Positions 36,239 to 45,215 are shown, numbered from the stretch's first letter. The stretch: DNA of 64,000 bases from CAIQPV01 sp964480365 (GCA_964480365.1 CAYZPM010000001.1:231461-295460); one strand, 5' to 3'. Numbers and translations are program-made. Notes: a model not told the origin generated them from the letters alone.

Positions 36239-36361
36239 ACCACAGAGACACAGAGACACAGAGAAAAACCCATGTCCTGTTTGTCGCCGTGGCATTCCTG
36301 AATAAATTTCGCTGAATCACGACGACACAAACTTCCCTCTGTGTCTCTGTGTCTCTGTGGT
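36239..36361. repeat. Dispersed inverted repeat, ACAGAG family, copy 2 (hisA-hisF spacer)
   Basis: Perfect 25-bp arms at 36239-36263 and 36337-36361 carry the same CACAGAGA units as the element in the gatA-gatB spacer, here with a 73-base centre of unrelated sequence. One arm touches the hisA stop codon and the other ends 8 bases before the hisF ATG. Confidence 0.9.
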
Positions 36362-37114
36362 TCAGGTTTTTTTGACATTGCTCAATTCATCCGCCAATTT
36401 TTGTGCTGGGGCAAACTCCAGCGTGCCTTCATAGATAGCGCGTCCGGTAATCGCGCCGGTAATGCCCTCGCCCTGCACTTCGCACAGCGCGCGCACATCG
36501 TCGAGGTTGGTGATGCCCCCGCTGGCGATGACCGGCACCGTCAGTTCGCACGCCAACTCCACCGTGGCGGGAATGTTTACTCCGGACATCATTCCATCGC
36601 GCCCAATATCGGTATAGATGATCGCTTCCACGCCATAGCCTTCAAAGCGCTTGGCCAGGTCGAGCACATCATGCCCGGTCAATTTGGACCAGCCATCCAC
36701 CGCAACTTTGCCTGCCTTGGCATCCAGCCCCACCATGATGTGGCCGGGGAATGCATCGCAAGCCTCGTGCAAGAAGCCTGGCACCTTGACCGCAGCCGTT
36801 CCGATAATAATGTAAGTCACGCCAATGTCGAGATAGCGCTCTATAGTTTCCATGTCGCGGATTCCGCCGCCGAGTTGTATCGGCACATCCAGCCCCACCG
36901 CTTCCACGATGCTACGCACAGCGGCTTCGTTCTTGGGTTTTCCGGCAAAGGCGCCGTTCAAGTCAACCAGATGCAGGCGGCGTGCACCCTCTCCCAGCCA
37001 GCGCAATGCCATTGCGGCAGGGTCTTCGGAAAACACCGTGGCGCCTTCCATCACGCCTTGGCGCAGGCGTACACAATGTCCATCTTTCAAGTCAATCGCA
37101 GGAATAATTAGCAT
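36362..37114 (-). CDS. hisA: ProFAR isomerase HisA
   Basis: A 250-residue barrel protein starting MLIIPAIDLKDGHCVRLRQG, with Asp8 and the second catalytic Asp in the IYTDIGRDGM region. It isomerises ProFAR to PRFAR in histidine synthesis. It lies between hisH and hisF in the usual order. No clear ribosome site precedes its ATG. Confidence 0.97.
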   Translation of the reverse strand: MLIIPAIDLKDGHCVRLRQGVMEGATVFSEDPAAMALRWLGEGARRLHLVDLNGAFAGKPKNEAAVRSIVEAVGLDVPIQLGGGIRDMETIERYLDIGVTYIIIGTAAVKVPGFLHEACDAFPGHIMVGLDAKAGKVAVDGWSKLTGHDVLDLAKRFEGYGVEAIIYTDIGRDGMMSGVNIPATVELACELTVPVIASGGITNLDDVRALCEVQGEGITGAITGRAIYEGTLEFAPAQKLADELSNVKKT

Positions 37115-37161
37115 GGCAGCACGTCAATGTTAATCAATGAAATAAAAAATAAAACCCAAAA

Positions 37162-37878
37162 TCAGGCTGGATTCCAGCCCACAAAATTTCGCAGTAAGGT
37201 CAGCCCGGCGCTCTGGCTCTTTTCCGGGTGGAACTGCACGGCGAACAAATTATCGCGCGCCACGGCACAAACGAAAGGCTGCGGATAACTGCTGGTAGCC
37301 TGCACCAGCGCATCATCCTGAGGCTGCACATAGTAACTATGCACGAAATAAAAGCGTGCGTCTTGTGCAATGCCATTCCATAAAGGGTGGTCAGAAGCGC
37401 TCCCCCCTTCCAACTTCCCCCCGGTGGGAGGAAGAGCAGCCGTCTCAGCCCCTTGCGGGTGCTGAGGATTAACCCCTTGATGCACCTGGTTCCATCCCAT
37501 GTGCGGCACTTTCAGCTTGTTGCCCTGTTCATCACGCAGATTGCTGGCGAAACGCACGACCGAGCCCTTCAGAATACCCAGCCCCGGAATATCGCCTTCT
37601 GCACTGTGTTCGAACAGCATTTGCAGGCCAATGCAGATACCCAGAAACGGCTTGTTACTCGCCGCCTCCAACACCGCTGCACGTAGTCCGCGCGCATCCA
37701 TTTCGCGCATGCAATCCGGCATCGCGCCTTGACCGGGAAATACTACACGCGCCGCCAATCCGACTTCGCGCGGGTCGCCGGTCACCACAACAGACGCGTT
37801 TGGCGCAACCGTGCGCAGGGCCTGCTGCACCGAGCGCAGGTTGCCCATGCCGTAGTCTACAATTGCAATATCCGCCAT
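37162..37878 (-). CDS. hisH: Imidazole glycerol phosphate synthase glutaminase subunit HisH, with in-frame repeat insertion
   Basis: A class I glutamine amidotransferase with nucleophile Cys82 (GICIGLQ) and His217/Glu219 (FHPEK). It supplies ammonia to HisF. At 238 residues it is about 25-30 longer than usual. The excess is at about residues 135-162, between HMGWNQVH and HPLWNGIAQD, which normally are nearly adjacent. The inserted DNA (about 37390-37475) is G/C-run-rich with two hairpins and encodes a low-complexity Gly/Pro/Ala stretch. The frame is intact, so the protein is probably active. Confidence 0.95.
   Translation of the reverse strand: MADIAIVDYGMGNLRSVQQALRTVAPNASVVVTGDPREVGLAARVVFPGQGAMPDCMREMDARGLRAAVLEAASNKPFLGICIGLQMLFEHSAEGDIPGLGILKGSVVRFASNLRDEQGNKLKVPHMGWNQVHQGVNPQHPQGAETAALPPTGGKLEGGSASDHPLWNGIAQDARFYFVHSYYVQPQDDALVQATSSYPQPFVCAVARDNLFAVQFHPEKSQSAGLTLLRNFVGWNPA
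37390..37475 (-). repeat. Palindromic repeat inserted in frame in hisH
   Basis: The segment contains CCCCCCTTCC...CCCCCCGGTGGGAGG and a hairpin CTCAGC/GCTGAG at 37445-37467. It is in frame on the coding strand and lengthens HisH by about 28 residues in a surface position between two conserved blocks. The composition is unlike the flanking gene. Confidence 0.7.
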
Positions 37879-37914
37879 GCCTGTCCTGAGTTTACCGAAG
37901 GGATGTGAAGGTCG

Positions 37915-38502
37915 TTACAGAGCGCCCTTGGTGGAGGGCATTATGCCAACCATGCGCGGATCGACTTCCAGCGCCATGCGCAAGGCACGCCCGAATGCCT
38001 TGAATACGGTTTCTGCCTGATGGTGCGCGTTATCGCCCGCCAGATTGTCGATGTGCAGCGTCACCAGCGCGTGGTTAACGAAACCCTGGAAAAATTCGCG
38101 CACCAGATCCACATCAAACTCGCCCACATTGGATCGAACAAAATTCACATGAAACGCCAAACCGGGGCGTCCGGAAATATCCAGCACCACACGCGACAAC
38201 GATTCGTCGAGAGGCACATAGGCGTGACCGTAGCGGCGCAAGCCCTTCTTGTCCCCCACGGCCTGGTTGAATGCCTGACCCAAGGTTATGCCGATGTCTT
38301 CAACGGTATGGTGCCCGTCTATGTGCAGATCACCCTTGGCGAGTATCTCCAGATCAACCATGCCGTGACGTGCAACCTGATCGAGCATGTGGTCGAGAAA
38401 GGGCAGGCCGGTATCGAATGTGGTTTTGCCATTTCCGTCCAGATTCAGCTGGACGCTGATTTTGGTTTCCAGGGTGTTGCGGGTAACTTGCGCACTACGC
38501 AT
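37915..38502 (-). CDS. hisB: Imidazoleglycerol-phosphate dehydratase HisB
   Basis: A 195-residue protein with the Mn-binding motifs HHTVED and DNAHHQAET and FLDHMLDQVARHG. It dehydrates imidazoleglycerol phosphate. This is the stand-alone form without the phosphatase domain. It lies 29 bases after hisC and has AGGA before its ATG. Confidence 0.97.
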   Translation of the reverse strand: MRSAQVTRNTLETKISVQLNLDGNGKTTFDTGLPFLDHMLDQVARHGMVDLEILAKGDLHIDGHHTVEDIGITLGQAFNQAVGDKKGLRRYGHAYVPLDESLSRVVLDISGRPGLAFHVNFVRSNVGEFDVDLVREFFQGFVNHALVTLHIDNLAGDNAHHQAETVFKAFGRALRMALEVDPRMVGIMPSTKGAL

Positions 38503-38531
38503 GATTCGTCCTAAACAAATTAATTCCGAGG

Positions 38532-39635
38532 CTAAATATCATTTTTAGATTGATGAATACTTTCCTGCAATGTCCGGATGAATAACTCGTTTTCATCAGG
38601 AGTACCCACTGTGACACGCAGGCAGTCGGTCAATGCCGTGTGTGCAGCATTCATGTTTTTAATTAAAACACCGCGTTGCTTCAGCCCCTCAAAAACCTTA
38701 GTGGCGTGAGCCACATGAAACAAAATAAAATTAGCTTCACTCGGATACGCACGCACATCCACCGTTCCGACCAGACGACCATACAGCCATGTCCGATCCT
38801 GTTTGATCTGCTCCGCCTGCTGCAACAGTATATCGTGGTGCTGCAATAGTTTTTCTGCCACCAGTTGCGTCAGTACGCCAACATTATACGGCAAGCGCAG
38901 CTTTTCCAACTGTTCCAGCCATGCTTTGCTGCCTGCCAGAAACCCTAAGCGTAAACCGGCCATTCCGAGCTTGGAGAAGGTGCGCATCACCAACAGATTG
39001 GAATAGCGCGCCAGCATGGGAATAAAGCTGGCGCTGGCAAAAACGTAATAGGCTTCATCCACCACCACCAAGCCTGGCGCGGCGGCAATAATTTGCGCGA
39101 TGGCCTCGGCATCGAACAAGTTGCCCGTGGGATTGTTTGGATAGGCCAGGAATACCAGCGCAGGCTGGTGGCGCTGTATTGCATTCAACATAGCAGGCAA
39201 ATCCAGCGAAAAATTTTCCGTCAGCGGTACCCCGATATAATTCATGCCGACGAAAGCCGCGATCATCTTGTACATCACAAATGACGGCTCGACGCCCAAC
39301 AGTGTAGCGCCCGGCTTGGCCACCGCCAAGGCGAGCAACTGGATGATCTCGTCCGAGCCGTTGCCGAGCAGCACTTCCATGCCCTGTGGCAAACCGGTCA
39401 CGGCGCGGATTTTTTCTTTCAGATGCTGGGCGCTGGCATCGGGATAGCGGTTGATGGCCGCATCTGCTGCCAGCTTGGCTATCTCGTCGCGCAATTGCGG
39501 TGGCAACGCATAGGGATTTTCCATCGCATCGAGTTTTGCCATGCCAGTGCAGGGCGGCACATGGTAAGCATGCAGGGCGAGCACTTCCTGGCGAAGCAGG
39601 TGTTCAGGCGTTACGGTAATGCGAGCGGAGGACAT
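38532..39635 (-). CDS. hisC: Histidinol-phosphate aminotransferase HisC
   Basis: A 367-residue fold-type I PLP enzyme starting MSSARITVTPEHLLRQEV. Motifs are NPYALPP, GNGSDEII, AYPNNPTGN, DEAYYVF and the PLP-lysine loop TFSKLGMAGLRLG. It transaminates imidazole-acetol phosphate. It is the first gene of the his-hinT-tat run on this strand in the window. Confidence 0.96.
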   Translation of the reverse strand: MSSARITVTPEHLLRQEVLALHAYHVPPCTGMAKLDAMENPYALPPQLRDEIAKLAADAAINRYPDASAQHLKEKIRAVTGLPQGMEVLLGNGSDEIIQLLALAVAKPGATLLGVEPSFVMYKMIAAFVGMNYIGVPLTENFSLDLPAMLNAIQRHQPALVFLAYPNNPTGNLFDAEAIAQIIAAAPGLVVVDEAYYVFASASFIPMLARYSNLLVMRTFSKLGMAGLRLGFLAGSKAWLEQLEKLRLPYNVGVLTQLVAEKLLQHHDILLQQAEQIKQDRTWLYGRLVGTVDVRAYPSEANFILFHVAHATKVFEGLKQRGVLIKNMNAAHTALTDCLRVTVGTPDENELFIRTLQESIHQSKNDI

Positions 39636-39703
39636 GGCTTATCGGCACGAGAAGATGACGGTATTTTAACCCAGACACGAAAAAAAGCTGGGGCATTTTC
39701 CCT

Positions 39704-40930
39704 TTACATTGCGATACTATTTGCCCAGCCCAGCGCTTCCAATTGCGCCTTGTTGAGCATATCAACGGTCAAACCGGGACGGGCGCGCAACTTTTCTTGT
39801 ATAGCGGCGATGTCGCCAGCTTCGATTTTCTCGCACAGGGTCAACAACTCACCCAGGCTTCCTTCATGCAACAGCAGCGCATTTTCGACCTCTTCCTGCA
39901 AACTCATGCGCGTCAAAATTTCCGGCAGAGGCTCGCCCAGCAAGGCATCGAGCAATGACAGCATTCCCACCATAAAAGCGAGATCGGCGTAATCAGGATC
40001 GCTCGGGTGTTCCCGCTGCGCGACCAATTCCAGCATCTTGCCGCGTGTGGCGGCCAACTGCATCAGCGGGCTAACCGTTACATTCCCTTTGTTGGAAGCA
40101 TACAACAACAATTGCACCCAACGCCTTAATGGCTGGCGCCCCAGCACAATTAACGCATGCTTGAGCGAACTGACTTTGGTCACCAAGCCGACGCCTACCG
40201 AATTAACCAAGCGCATCAGGTTGTAAGTCAAGTCTGCATGCTGTTTGAATGCCTCCACAATTTTGTCGTTTTCAGCTTCGCTCAACAACATTGAGAGCAG
40301 ATGTATCAGCACCATCTTTGATGGATCAGTGCGTTTGCCGGAAAGCATCTCCGGCCGCGCAAAGTGATATCCCTGAAACAGGTCGAAGCCCATTTCCATA
40401 CAGCGCCGGGCTTGCTCGCGGTCTTCCACCTTTTCCGCCAGCAGCTTAACCGGATAGCGTTTGAGTTCTTTAACCAATGCAGGCAAGCGGGCCGGATCGA
40501 TCAGCATCAAGTCCAGCTTGACCACCTCCACCACGCCGAGCAAGGGTTTGATGTCGTCGCTCAATTCCACCACGTCGTCCAGCGCCAGGCTGAATCCTTT
40601 GACTTTTAATTCATGGCAGCGTGCGATGATCGCGGCGTCGATAGTGATGGTTTCCAGCAGTTCGAGCATGACTTGCTGCTTGGGCAGCAATTCGATCAGG
40701 TCGCTATGCAGAAGTTCGGTATTCAGGTTAATGAATCCCCTGTGCGCGCCGAGCACGTCCGCAATGCCCATCTCCCCAAATGCATTCACCAGCACCTGTG
40801 CGGTGGCATGGGTATCGTCCACCACACCCGAGGTAGTTGCACTATGGGTTGAGCGAAATAATAGCTCGAAAGCGACCAGGTTTTCTTTGCGGTCAACAAT
40901 GGGCTGGCGCGCGATAAAAATATCCTGCAT
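39704..40930 (-). CDS. EAL-HDOD domain signalling protein
   Basis: A 408-residue protein. The N-terminal half is an EAL-type barrel (FIARQPIVDRKENLVAFELLFR, then FQGYHFARPE), and the C-terminal half is an HDOD domain (MRLVNSVG...ALIVLGRQPLRRWVQLLL). FELLF replaces the catalytic EAL signature and several metal ligands seem missing, so it probably does not degrade c-di-GMP but acts as a signalling scaffold like the CdgJ/YuxH group. AGAGGA precedes the ATG. It appears monocistronic. Confidence 0.88.
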   Translation of the reverse strand: MQDIFIARQPIVDRKENLVAFELLFRSTHSATTSGVVDDTHATAQVLVNAFGEMGIADVLGAHRGFINLNTELLHSDLIELLPKQQVMLELLETITIDAAIIARCHELKVKGFSLALDDVVELSDDIKPLLGVVEVVKLDLMLIDPARLPALVKELKRYPVKLLAEKVEDREQARRCMEMGFDLFQGYHFARPEMLSGKRTDPSKMVLIHLLSMLLSEAENDKIVEAFKQHADLTYNLMRLVNSVGVGLVTKVSSLKHALIVLGRQPLRRWVQLLLYASNKGNVTVSPLMQLAATRGKMLELVAQREHPSDPDYADLAFMVGMLSLLDALLGEPLPEILTRMSLQEEVENALLLHEGSLGELLTLCEKIEAGDIAAIQEKLRARPGLTVDMLNKAQLEALGWANSIAM

Positions 40931-41004
40931 GCGTGAAAATCCTCTTTAAATCTGGCCGACACTTGCGAACTGTACCATCTGCAAGTTAGAAACTGTGGCG
41001 AAAT

Positions 41005-42153
41005 TCAGGCTGACTTCGTTCTGTTGCCGCCTGCCACCATCTTGTACTCGAACAGCCTGCATTCAATCGCGCCATTGAACAGAGGAGTACGGCGTGAGAC
41101 GGAAAGGCGAATAAATTTTGGCATGCGCAAGTCAGCGGTAAACAGGTAGGCATTCCAGCCGCCGAATTTTTTCTTCAGCACGTCGCCCAGTTGGGGATAA
41201 AGCACTTCCAATTCCGCCAGTTCACCCATACGTTCGCCATAGGGCAGGTTTGCCACCAGCACGCCGTGGTCGGCGGGTGCGGAAATTTCCAGCACGTTTG
41301 CCTGTTTCAGTTCCACGGTTTCGCGGATGCCGGCATTATCCAGATTAAGGTGCGCTGCCTTGAGTTCTTCACCATACAGGTCGCTGCCAAAAATCGGTAG
41401 TTCAGTTACAGGGAGTTGCGCGGCTTGCGCCTCGGCTCGAATTTTTTGCCACGCATCGGCATCGAAATTAAGCAATTTCTCGAAAGCAAAGTGGCGACCG
41501 ATGCCGGGGGCGATGTTGAGCGACATCTGTGCGGCCTCAATCAAAAACGTGCCGCTGCCGCACATCGGATCGAGCAGCGGCGTACCAGGCTGCCAACCGG
41601 CCAGAAGCAATATCCCCGCCGCGAGGTTTTCACGCAGCGGCGCGATGTTGGTGTACTGGCGCACGCCGCGTTTGAACAGCGCATCGCCGGAGGTGTCCAC
41701 GTACAGCATCATGTGGTTATGTTCGAGAAAAACGTGGATGCGAATATCCGGCTTGTGGGTATCCACGCTGGGACGTTCGCCGCACAGCTTGCGAAACTTG
41801 TCGCACACCGCATCCTTGATTTTAAGCGTGGCGAAATCCAGGCTCTTCAACGGGCATTTGATTGCCGCCATGTTGACGCGGATCGTGCGCGACACGTCGA
41901 ACCAGTCGCCCCACGGCAGCGCAAATGCGGTGTCGTAGATGTCCTGCTCGCTGTAGTAATCCGTCTTCGCCACGCGCCACAACACGCGGCTGGCTATGCG
42001 GCTGTGCAAATTTACACGGTAGCTCAGCAACCATTCGCCGGAAAAGTGCACGCCGCCATCGGTGCTACGCACATCCTGTGCGCCCAGAGTGGTTAATTCA
42101 TTATTCAGTACCGCTTCCAGGCCGCGCGGACAGGGTGCAAAAAAATCTAGCAT
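41005..42153 (-). CDS. THUMP-domain 23S rRNA guanine-N2 methyltransferase (RlmL N-terminal half type)
   Basis: A 382-residue protein with a THUMP RNA-binding domain at about 45-155, then a Rossmann methyltransferase with LLDPMCGSGTFLIEAA and the catalytic ANLPYGER. This corresponds to the m2G2445 half of RlmL without the C-terminal RlmK half, a common stand-alone form in betaproteobacteria. It starts 4 bases after the hemJ-like gene. Confidence 0.88.
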   Translation of the reverse strand: MLDFFAPCPRGLEAVLNNELTTLGAQDVRSTDGGVHFSGEWLLSYRVNLHSRIASRVLWRVAKTDYYSEQDIYDTAFALPWGDWFDVSRTIRVNMAAIKCPLKSLDFATLKIKDAVCDKFRKLCGERPSVDTHKPDIRIHVFLEHNHMMLYVDTSGDALFKRGVRQYTNIAPLRENLAAGILLLAGWQPGTPLLDPMCGSGTFLIEAAQMSLNIAPGIGRHFAFEKLLNFDADAWQKIRAEAQAAQLPVTELPIFGSDLYGEELKAAHLNLDNAGIRETVELKQANVLEISAPADHGVLVANLPYGERMGELAELEVLYPQLGDVLKKKFGGWNAYLFTADLRMPKFIRLSVSRRTPLFNGAIECRLFEYKMVAGGNRTKSA

Positions 42154-42157
42154 AAGT

Positions 42158-42571
42158 TTAGAAGGGCTTTACGGTAACGAGAATGACCACAGCGGTCAGG
42201 ATAAGCACGGGAATTTCATTAAACCAGCGATAGAAAACATGGCTGTGAGTATTCTGGTCGGCAGCAAACTGTTTGACCAGTCTGCCGCAATAGTAGTGAT
42301 AACCGATCAGCAGCAACACCAGAAAAAGTTTAGCGTGCAACCAGCCACCACCGGCGACACTATATCCCAGCCATAGCCACATCCCAAAACCCAATGCCAG
42401 CACGGCAATCGGCGTGACGAAGCGATACAGTTTGTCTTCCATCAGCTTTAACCGCGCAATCTCGGCAGGCTCCGTCGCCATCGCATGATTCACAAAAATG
42501 CGCGGCAGGTAGAACAAGCCCGCAAACCAGCTCACCACGAAAATGATATGAAACGATTTAACCCACAACAT
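42158..42571 (-). CDS. hemJ: HemJ-like protoporphyrinogen oxidase / CopD-family membrane protein
   Basis: A 137-residue protein with four membrane segments and the HemJ N-terminus (KSFHIIFVVSWFAGLFYLPR) including the conserved His. The family oxidises protoporphyrinogen IX in bacteria lacking HemG/HemY. A general CopD-family label is the cautious alternative. It is followed after 4 bases by the RNA methyltransferase gene. Confidence 0.82.
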   Translation of the reverse strand: MLWVKSFHIIFVVSWFAGLFYLPRIFVNHAMATEPAEIARLKLMEDKLYRFVTPIAVLALGFGMWLWLGYSVAGGGWLHAKLFLVLLLIGYHYYCGRLVKQFAADQNTHSHVFYRWFNEIPVLILTAVVILVTVKPF

Positions 42572-42580
42572 AACAGTTTC

Positions 42581-43366
42581 CTATTGGGACAAACGCCGTC
42601 TAAATAATACCAGCGACACATAAAATCCAGTTGCGGCATAAGCCAGCAGCACCGCGATATGCAGTAACGCGCCGGGCGGAACCACGCCATTCATCAACGG
42701 CCGCGCGATGTCCACCGCGTGCGTCAGCGGCAGGATGGACGAGACGTTCTGCCACAGCGGCGGCAGTTGCGTAGCCGGAAAAAACACGCCACATAATAAC
42801 ATCATGGGGGTGACCACCAACGTGAAGTAGTACATGAAAAAGTCATAGCTCGGCGCCAAAGCGGTCATGATTAAACCGATGGAAGCGAAGCACAGTCCGA
42901 TCAACAGCGCCAGCGGAATCAGCCACAGCGCCAGCGCGGAATGCGTCAGCCCGAGCAGCCATGCCACTGCCAGCACCGCTATACCGGACATCAGGCTCTT
43001 GCTTGCCGCCCATAAAGCTTCCGCAAAAACCACATCGTCCAGCGTGACCGGCGTATTGAGAATGGCCTCCCACGTGCGCTGCTCGTGCATTCGAGAAAAG
43101 CCGGAATACAGCGCCTCGAAACTGGCACTGTTCATGGTGCTGTAACACACCGTCCCGGCGGCGAGGAACACCATGTAGGACGTGCCGCCCATCTGCGGCA
43201 ACAAACTGCCGAGTCCATAGCCCAGCCCCAGCAGGTAGATCATCGGGTCGGCGATGTGGCCGATAATGGAAGTGGCCGCGACCTTCCTCCATACCAGCAT
43301 GTGGCGACGCCAGATCGGGAAAAAGCGGAGGCTCAGGCGCGGCGGGGAAAAATGATGAGCGGCCAT
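42581..43366 (-). CDS. ABC-2 type transporter permease, NodJ family
   Basis: A 261-residue protein with six membrane segments. RFFPIWRRHMLVWRKVAATS, EQRTWEAILNTPVTLDDVV and LCGVFFPATQLP are typical of NodJ-type permeases. With the ATPase encoded just upstream it forms an exporter. In nodulating rhizobia the pair exports lipo-oligosaccharides, but in free-living bacteria the substrate is unknown. The two genes are separated by a palindromic repeat. Confidence 0.87.
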   Translation of the reverse strand: MAAHHFSPPRLSLRFFPIWRRHMLVWRKVAATSIIGHIADPMIYLLGLGYGLGSLLPQMGGTSYMVFLAAGTVCYSTMNSASFEALYSGFSRMHEQRTWEAILNTPVTLDDVVFAEALWAASKSLMSGIAVLAVAWLLGLTHSALALWLIPLALLIGLCFASIGLIMTALAPSYDFFMYYFTLVVTPMMLLCGVFFPATQLPPLWQNVSSILPLTHAVDIARPLMNGVVPPGALLHIAVLLAYAATGFYVSLVLFRRRLSQ

Positions 43367-43377
43367 CCCTAACCTCC

Positions 43378-43502
43378 CGTCATTCCCGCGCAGGCGGGAA
43401 TCCAGTCCGTCAATAATTCCGCGTGGTGGACAAAACCAATCGGCTGCCCCGCTTCGCGGGTGTTGTTTAACATGCTGGATTCCCGCCTGCGCGGGAATGA
43501 CG
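43378..43502. repeat. Dispersed palindromic repeat, TCATTCCCGCG family, copy 1
   Basis: Perfect 28-bp arms at 43378-43405 and 43475-43502 (CGTCATTCCCGCGCAGGC...) enclose about 70 bases that include ACAAAACC and a GCCCCGC-TTC-GCGGG hairpin. It lies between the ATPase and permease genes. A homologous element at 44454-44580 lies on the other side of the ATPase gene. Confidence 0.92.
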
Positions 43503-43511
43503 AAGTAGAAA

Positions 43512-44426
43512 TCATTCGCGCATCTCCCTGCCGGTCAATTTAAGAAACACATCTTCCAGATTCGCCGGACGATATAAATAGCGCAACTCGGTATGTCCTT
43601 GCAGGTGCGCCAGCAACGGCTGCGCATCGTCCACGTAGCAGAACGCGGTCTCGCCGCTCACCTCGAAGCGCTTCGAGTATTGCGCCCCATACTCATCTGC
43701 CCATTTCGTGACGCCTTCGCCAAATACTTCCACCACCTGCGGTTCGATGTGCTGTGCAATCAGGGCGCGCGGCGTATCCTCCGCCACCATTCGCCCATGA
43801 TCGAGTATGGCGAGACGGTGGCACAGGCGCTCGGCCTCGTCCATAAAATGCGTGGTGAGCAATAGTGTCTTGCCTTGCGCGGTGAGTTCGCGCAGACGTT
43901 GCCAGATCAGGTGGCGCGCCTGCGGGTCGAGACCGGTGGTCGGCTCGTCGAGGAATATGATATCCGGATCGTTCACCAACGCGCGAGCCAGCGTTAGACG
44001 ACGCTTCATACCGCCGGACAGGGTAGGAATTTTTACATCTCGCTTTTGCGTAAGGTTGGCGAATTCCAGCAGCATGGGAATGCGCGCTGTAATCTCGCTA
44101 TCTTTCATGCCGAAGTAGCGCCCGTACACCAGCAAGTTTTCCGCCACGGTGAAATCCGGGTCAAGATTATCCACCTGCGGCACCACCCCCACGCGCAACC
44201 GTGCCTCGCGCGCATGCTGCGGCACGGCATAGCCGAGCAAACTGAGACTGCCGCTTTCCGGTTCGATCAGGCCGAGCATCAAACGCAGCGTAGTGGTTTT
44301 CCCCGCGCCGTTGGGGCCGAGCAGGCCGTAGCATTCCCCTTTGTTGAGAGCAATGCTGATGCCATCCACCACCGCTTGCCCGGCGTAGGATTTGTGCAGG
44401 TTTTGCGCGGATAGGACGATGGTCAT
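43512..44426 (-). CDS. ABC transporter ATP-binding protein, NodI family
   Basis: A 304-residue ATPase starting MTIVLSAQNLHKSYAGQAVV. Walker A GPNGAGKTTT, signature LSGGMKRR and Walker B IIFLDEPTTGLD are intact. It powers the NodJ-type permease. The start at 44426 is chosen because the in-frame sequence upstream (...WIPAFAGM...) is the translated palindromic repeat. The gene is bracketed by two copies of that repeat. Confidence 0.92.
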   Translation of the reverse strand: MTIVLSAQNLHKSYAGQAVVDGISIALNKGECYGLLGPNGAGKTTTLRLMLGLIEPESGSLSLLGYAVPQHAREARLRVGVVPQVDNLDPDFTVAENLLVYGRYFGMKDSEITARIPMLLEFANLTQKRDVKIPTLSGGMKRRLTLARALVNDPDIIFLDEPTTGLDPQARHLIWQRLRELTAQGKTLLLTTHFMDEAERLCHRLAILDHGRMVAEDTPRALIAQHIEPQVVEVFGEGVTKWADEYGAQYSKRFEVSGETAFCYVDDAQPLLAHLQGHTELRYLYRPANLEDVFLKLTGREMRE

Positions 44427-44453
44427 CTCAAGTAGTCCATTCGTGCAAATTTT

Positions 44454-44580
44454 CGTCATTCCCGCGAAGGCGGGAATCCAGCAAAAACAAACATCCTGCG
44501 TAGCAGACAAAACCGCAATGTTGCCCCACTTTGTGGGCAATCATTTTATCAACTGGATTCCCGCCTTCGCGGGAATGACG
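44454..44580. repeat. Dispersed palindromic repeat, TCATTCCCGCG family, copy 2
   Basis: Perfect 28-bp arms at 44454-44481 and 44553-44580 (CGTCATTCCCGCGAAGGC...). The arms differ from copy 1 by compensating changes on both sides, so pairing is kept. The centre again has ACAAAACC and a GCCCCAC-TTT-GTGGGC hairpin, with matching changes in both halves. Confidence 0.92.
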
Positions 44581-44600
44581 GGCTAACGGATTATTTGAGT

Positions 44601-45215
44601 TCATAGTCGCTGCCCGTTAAATTCGCGCAACACAATTTCCTTGATTTGCCCCAGCCGCCCATGGAAAAAATGTTCCGCCCCCGGCAACACCACGATAGGC
44701 AATTGTTGCGGGCGCGCCCAGTGCAGCACGTCGATGAGCGGCACCACCTCATCCAAGTCGCCATGAATCAACAGCGTGTTGTGCGGCACAGGCGGCATAG
44801 AAAAACGCCCCACCGCAGGCGCAACCAACACCAGTTGCTGCGGATGCAATTGCTGCGCTGCGCAGGCCTGCACATAGCCGCCGAAAGAAAAACCGGAAAG
44901 GATCAGCGGCAGATCGCCATACTCCTGCCGAGCATGGCGCACCACCGCCAGCACATCATCCACCTCGCCGACTCCGTCATCGAATTCGCCCTCGCTGCCG
45001 CCTACACCGCGAAAATTGAAACGCAACACAACGAAGCCCAGTTCCACAAATGTTTTTGCCAGCGTCGTAACCACCTTGTTTTCCATAGTGCCGCCCATAG
45101 TGGGCAGCGGATGCGTCACGACGACGATGGCGCGCGGCAAGCCCTCTGGCAAGTGAGTGATGCCTTCGAGAATTCCGGCTGCGCCTGCTATGGCAAATTT
45201 ATTCAGGGTAGGCAT
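44601..45215 (-). CDS. Alpha/beta hydrolase
   Basis: A 204-residue small hydrolase of the type often annotated YcjY/dienelactone-hydrolase-like. The nucleophile Ser is in GFSFGG, the acid in HGDLDEVVP and the His in GAEHFFHGRL. THPLPTMGGTMENKVV and LRFNFRGVGGSEG are typical of this family. The substrate is not predictable. It lies upstream of the NodIJ-type genes on the same strand. Confidence 0.87.
   Translation of the reverse strand: MPTLNKFAIAGAAGILEGITHLPEGLPRAIVVVTHPLPTMGGTMENKVVTTLAKTFVELGFVVLRFNFRGVGGSEGEFDDGVGEVDDVLAVVRHARQEYGDLPLILSGFSFGGYVQACAAQQLHPQQLVLVAPAVGRFSMPPVPHNTLLIHGDLDEVVPLIDVLHWARPQQLPIVVLPGAEHFFHGRLGQIKEIVLREFNGQRL

Noticed and set aside
44427..44540. Longer N-terminus for the NodI-type ATPase
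   Set aside because: The extra residues are the translation of the palindromic repeat (WIPAFAGM), and the family N-terminus begins at 44426.
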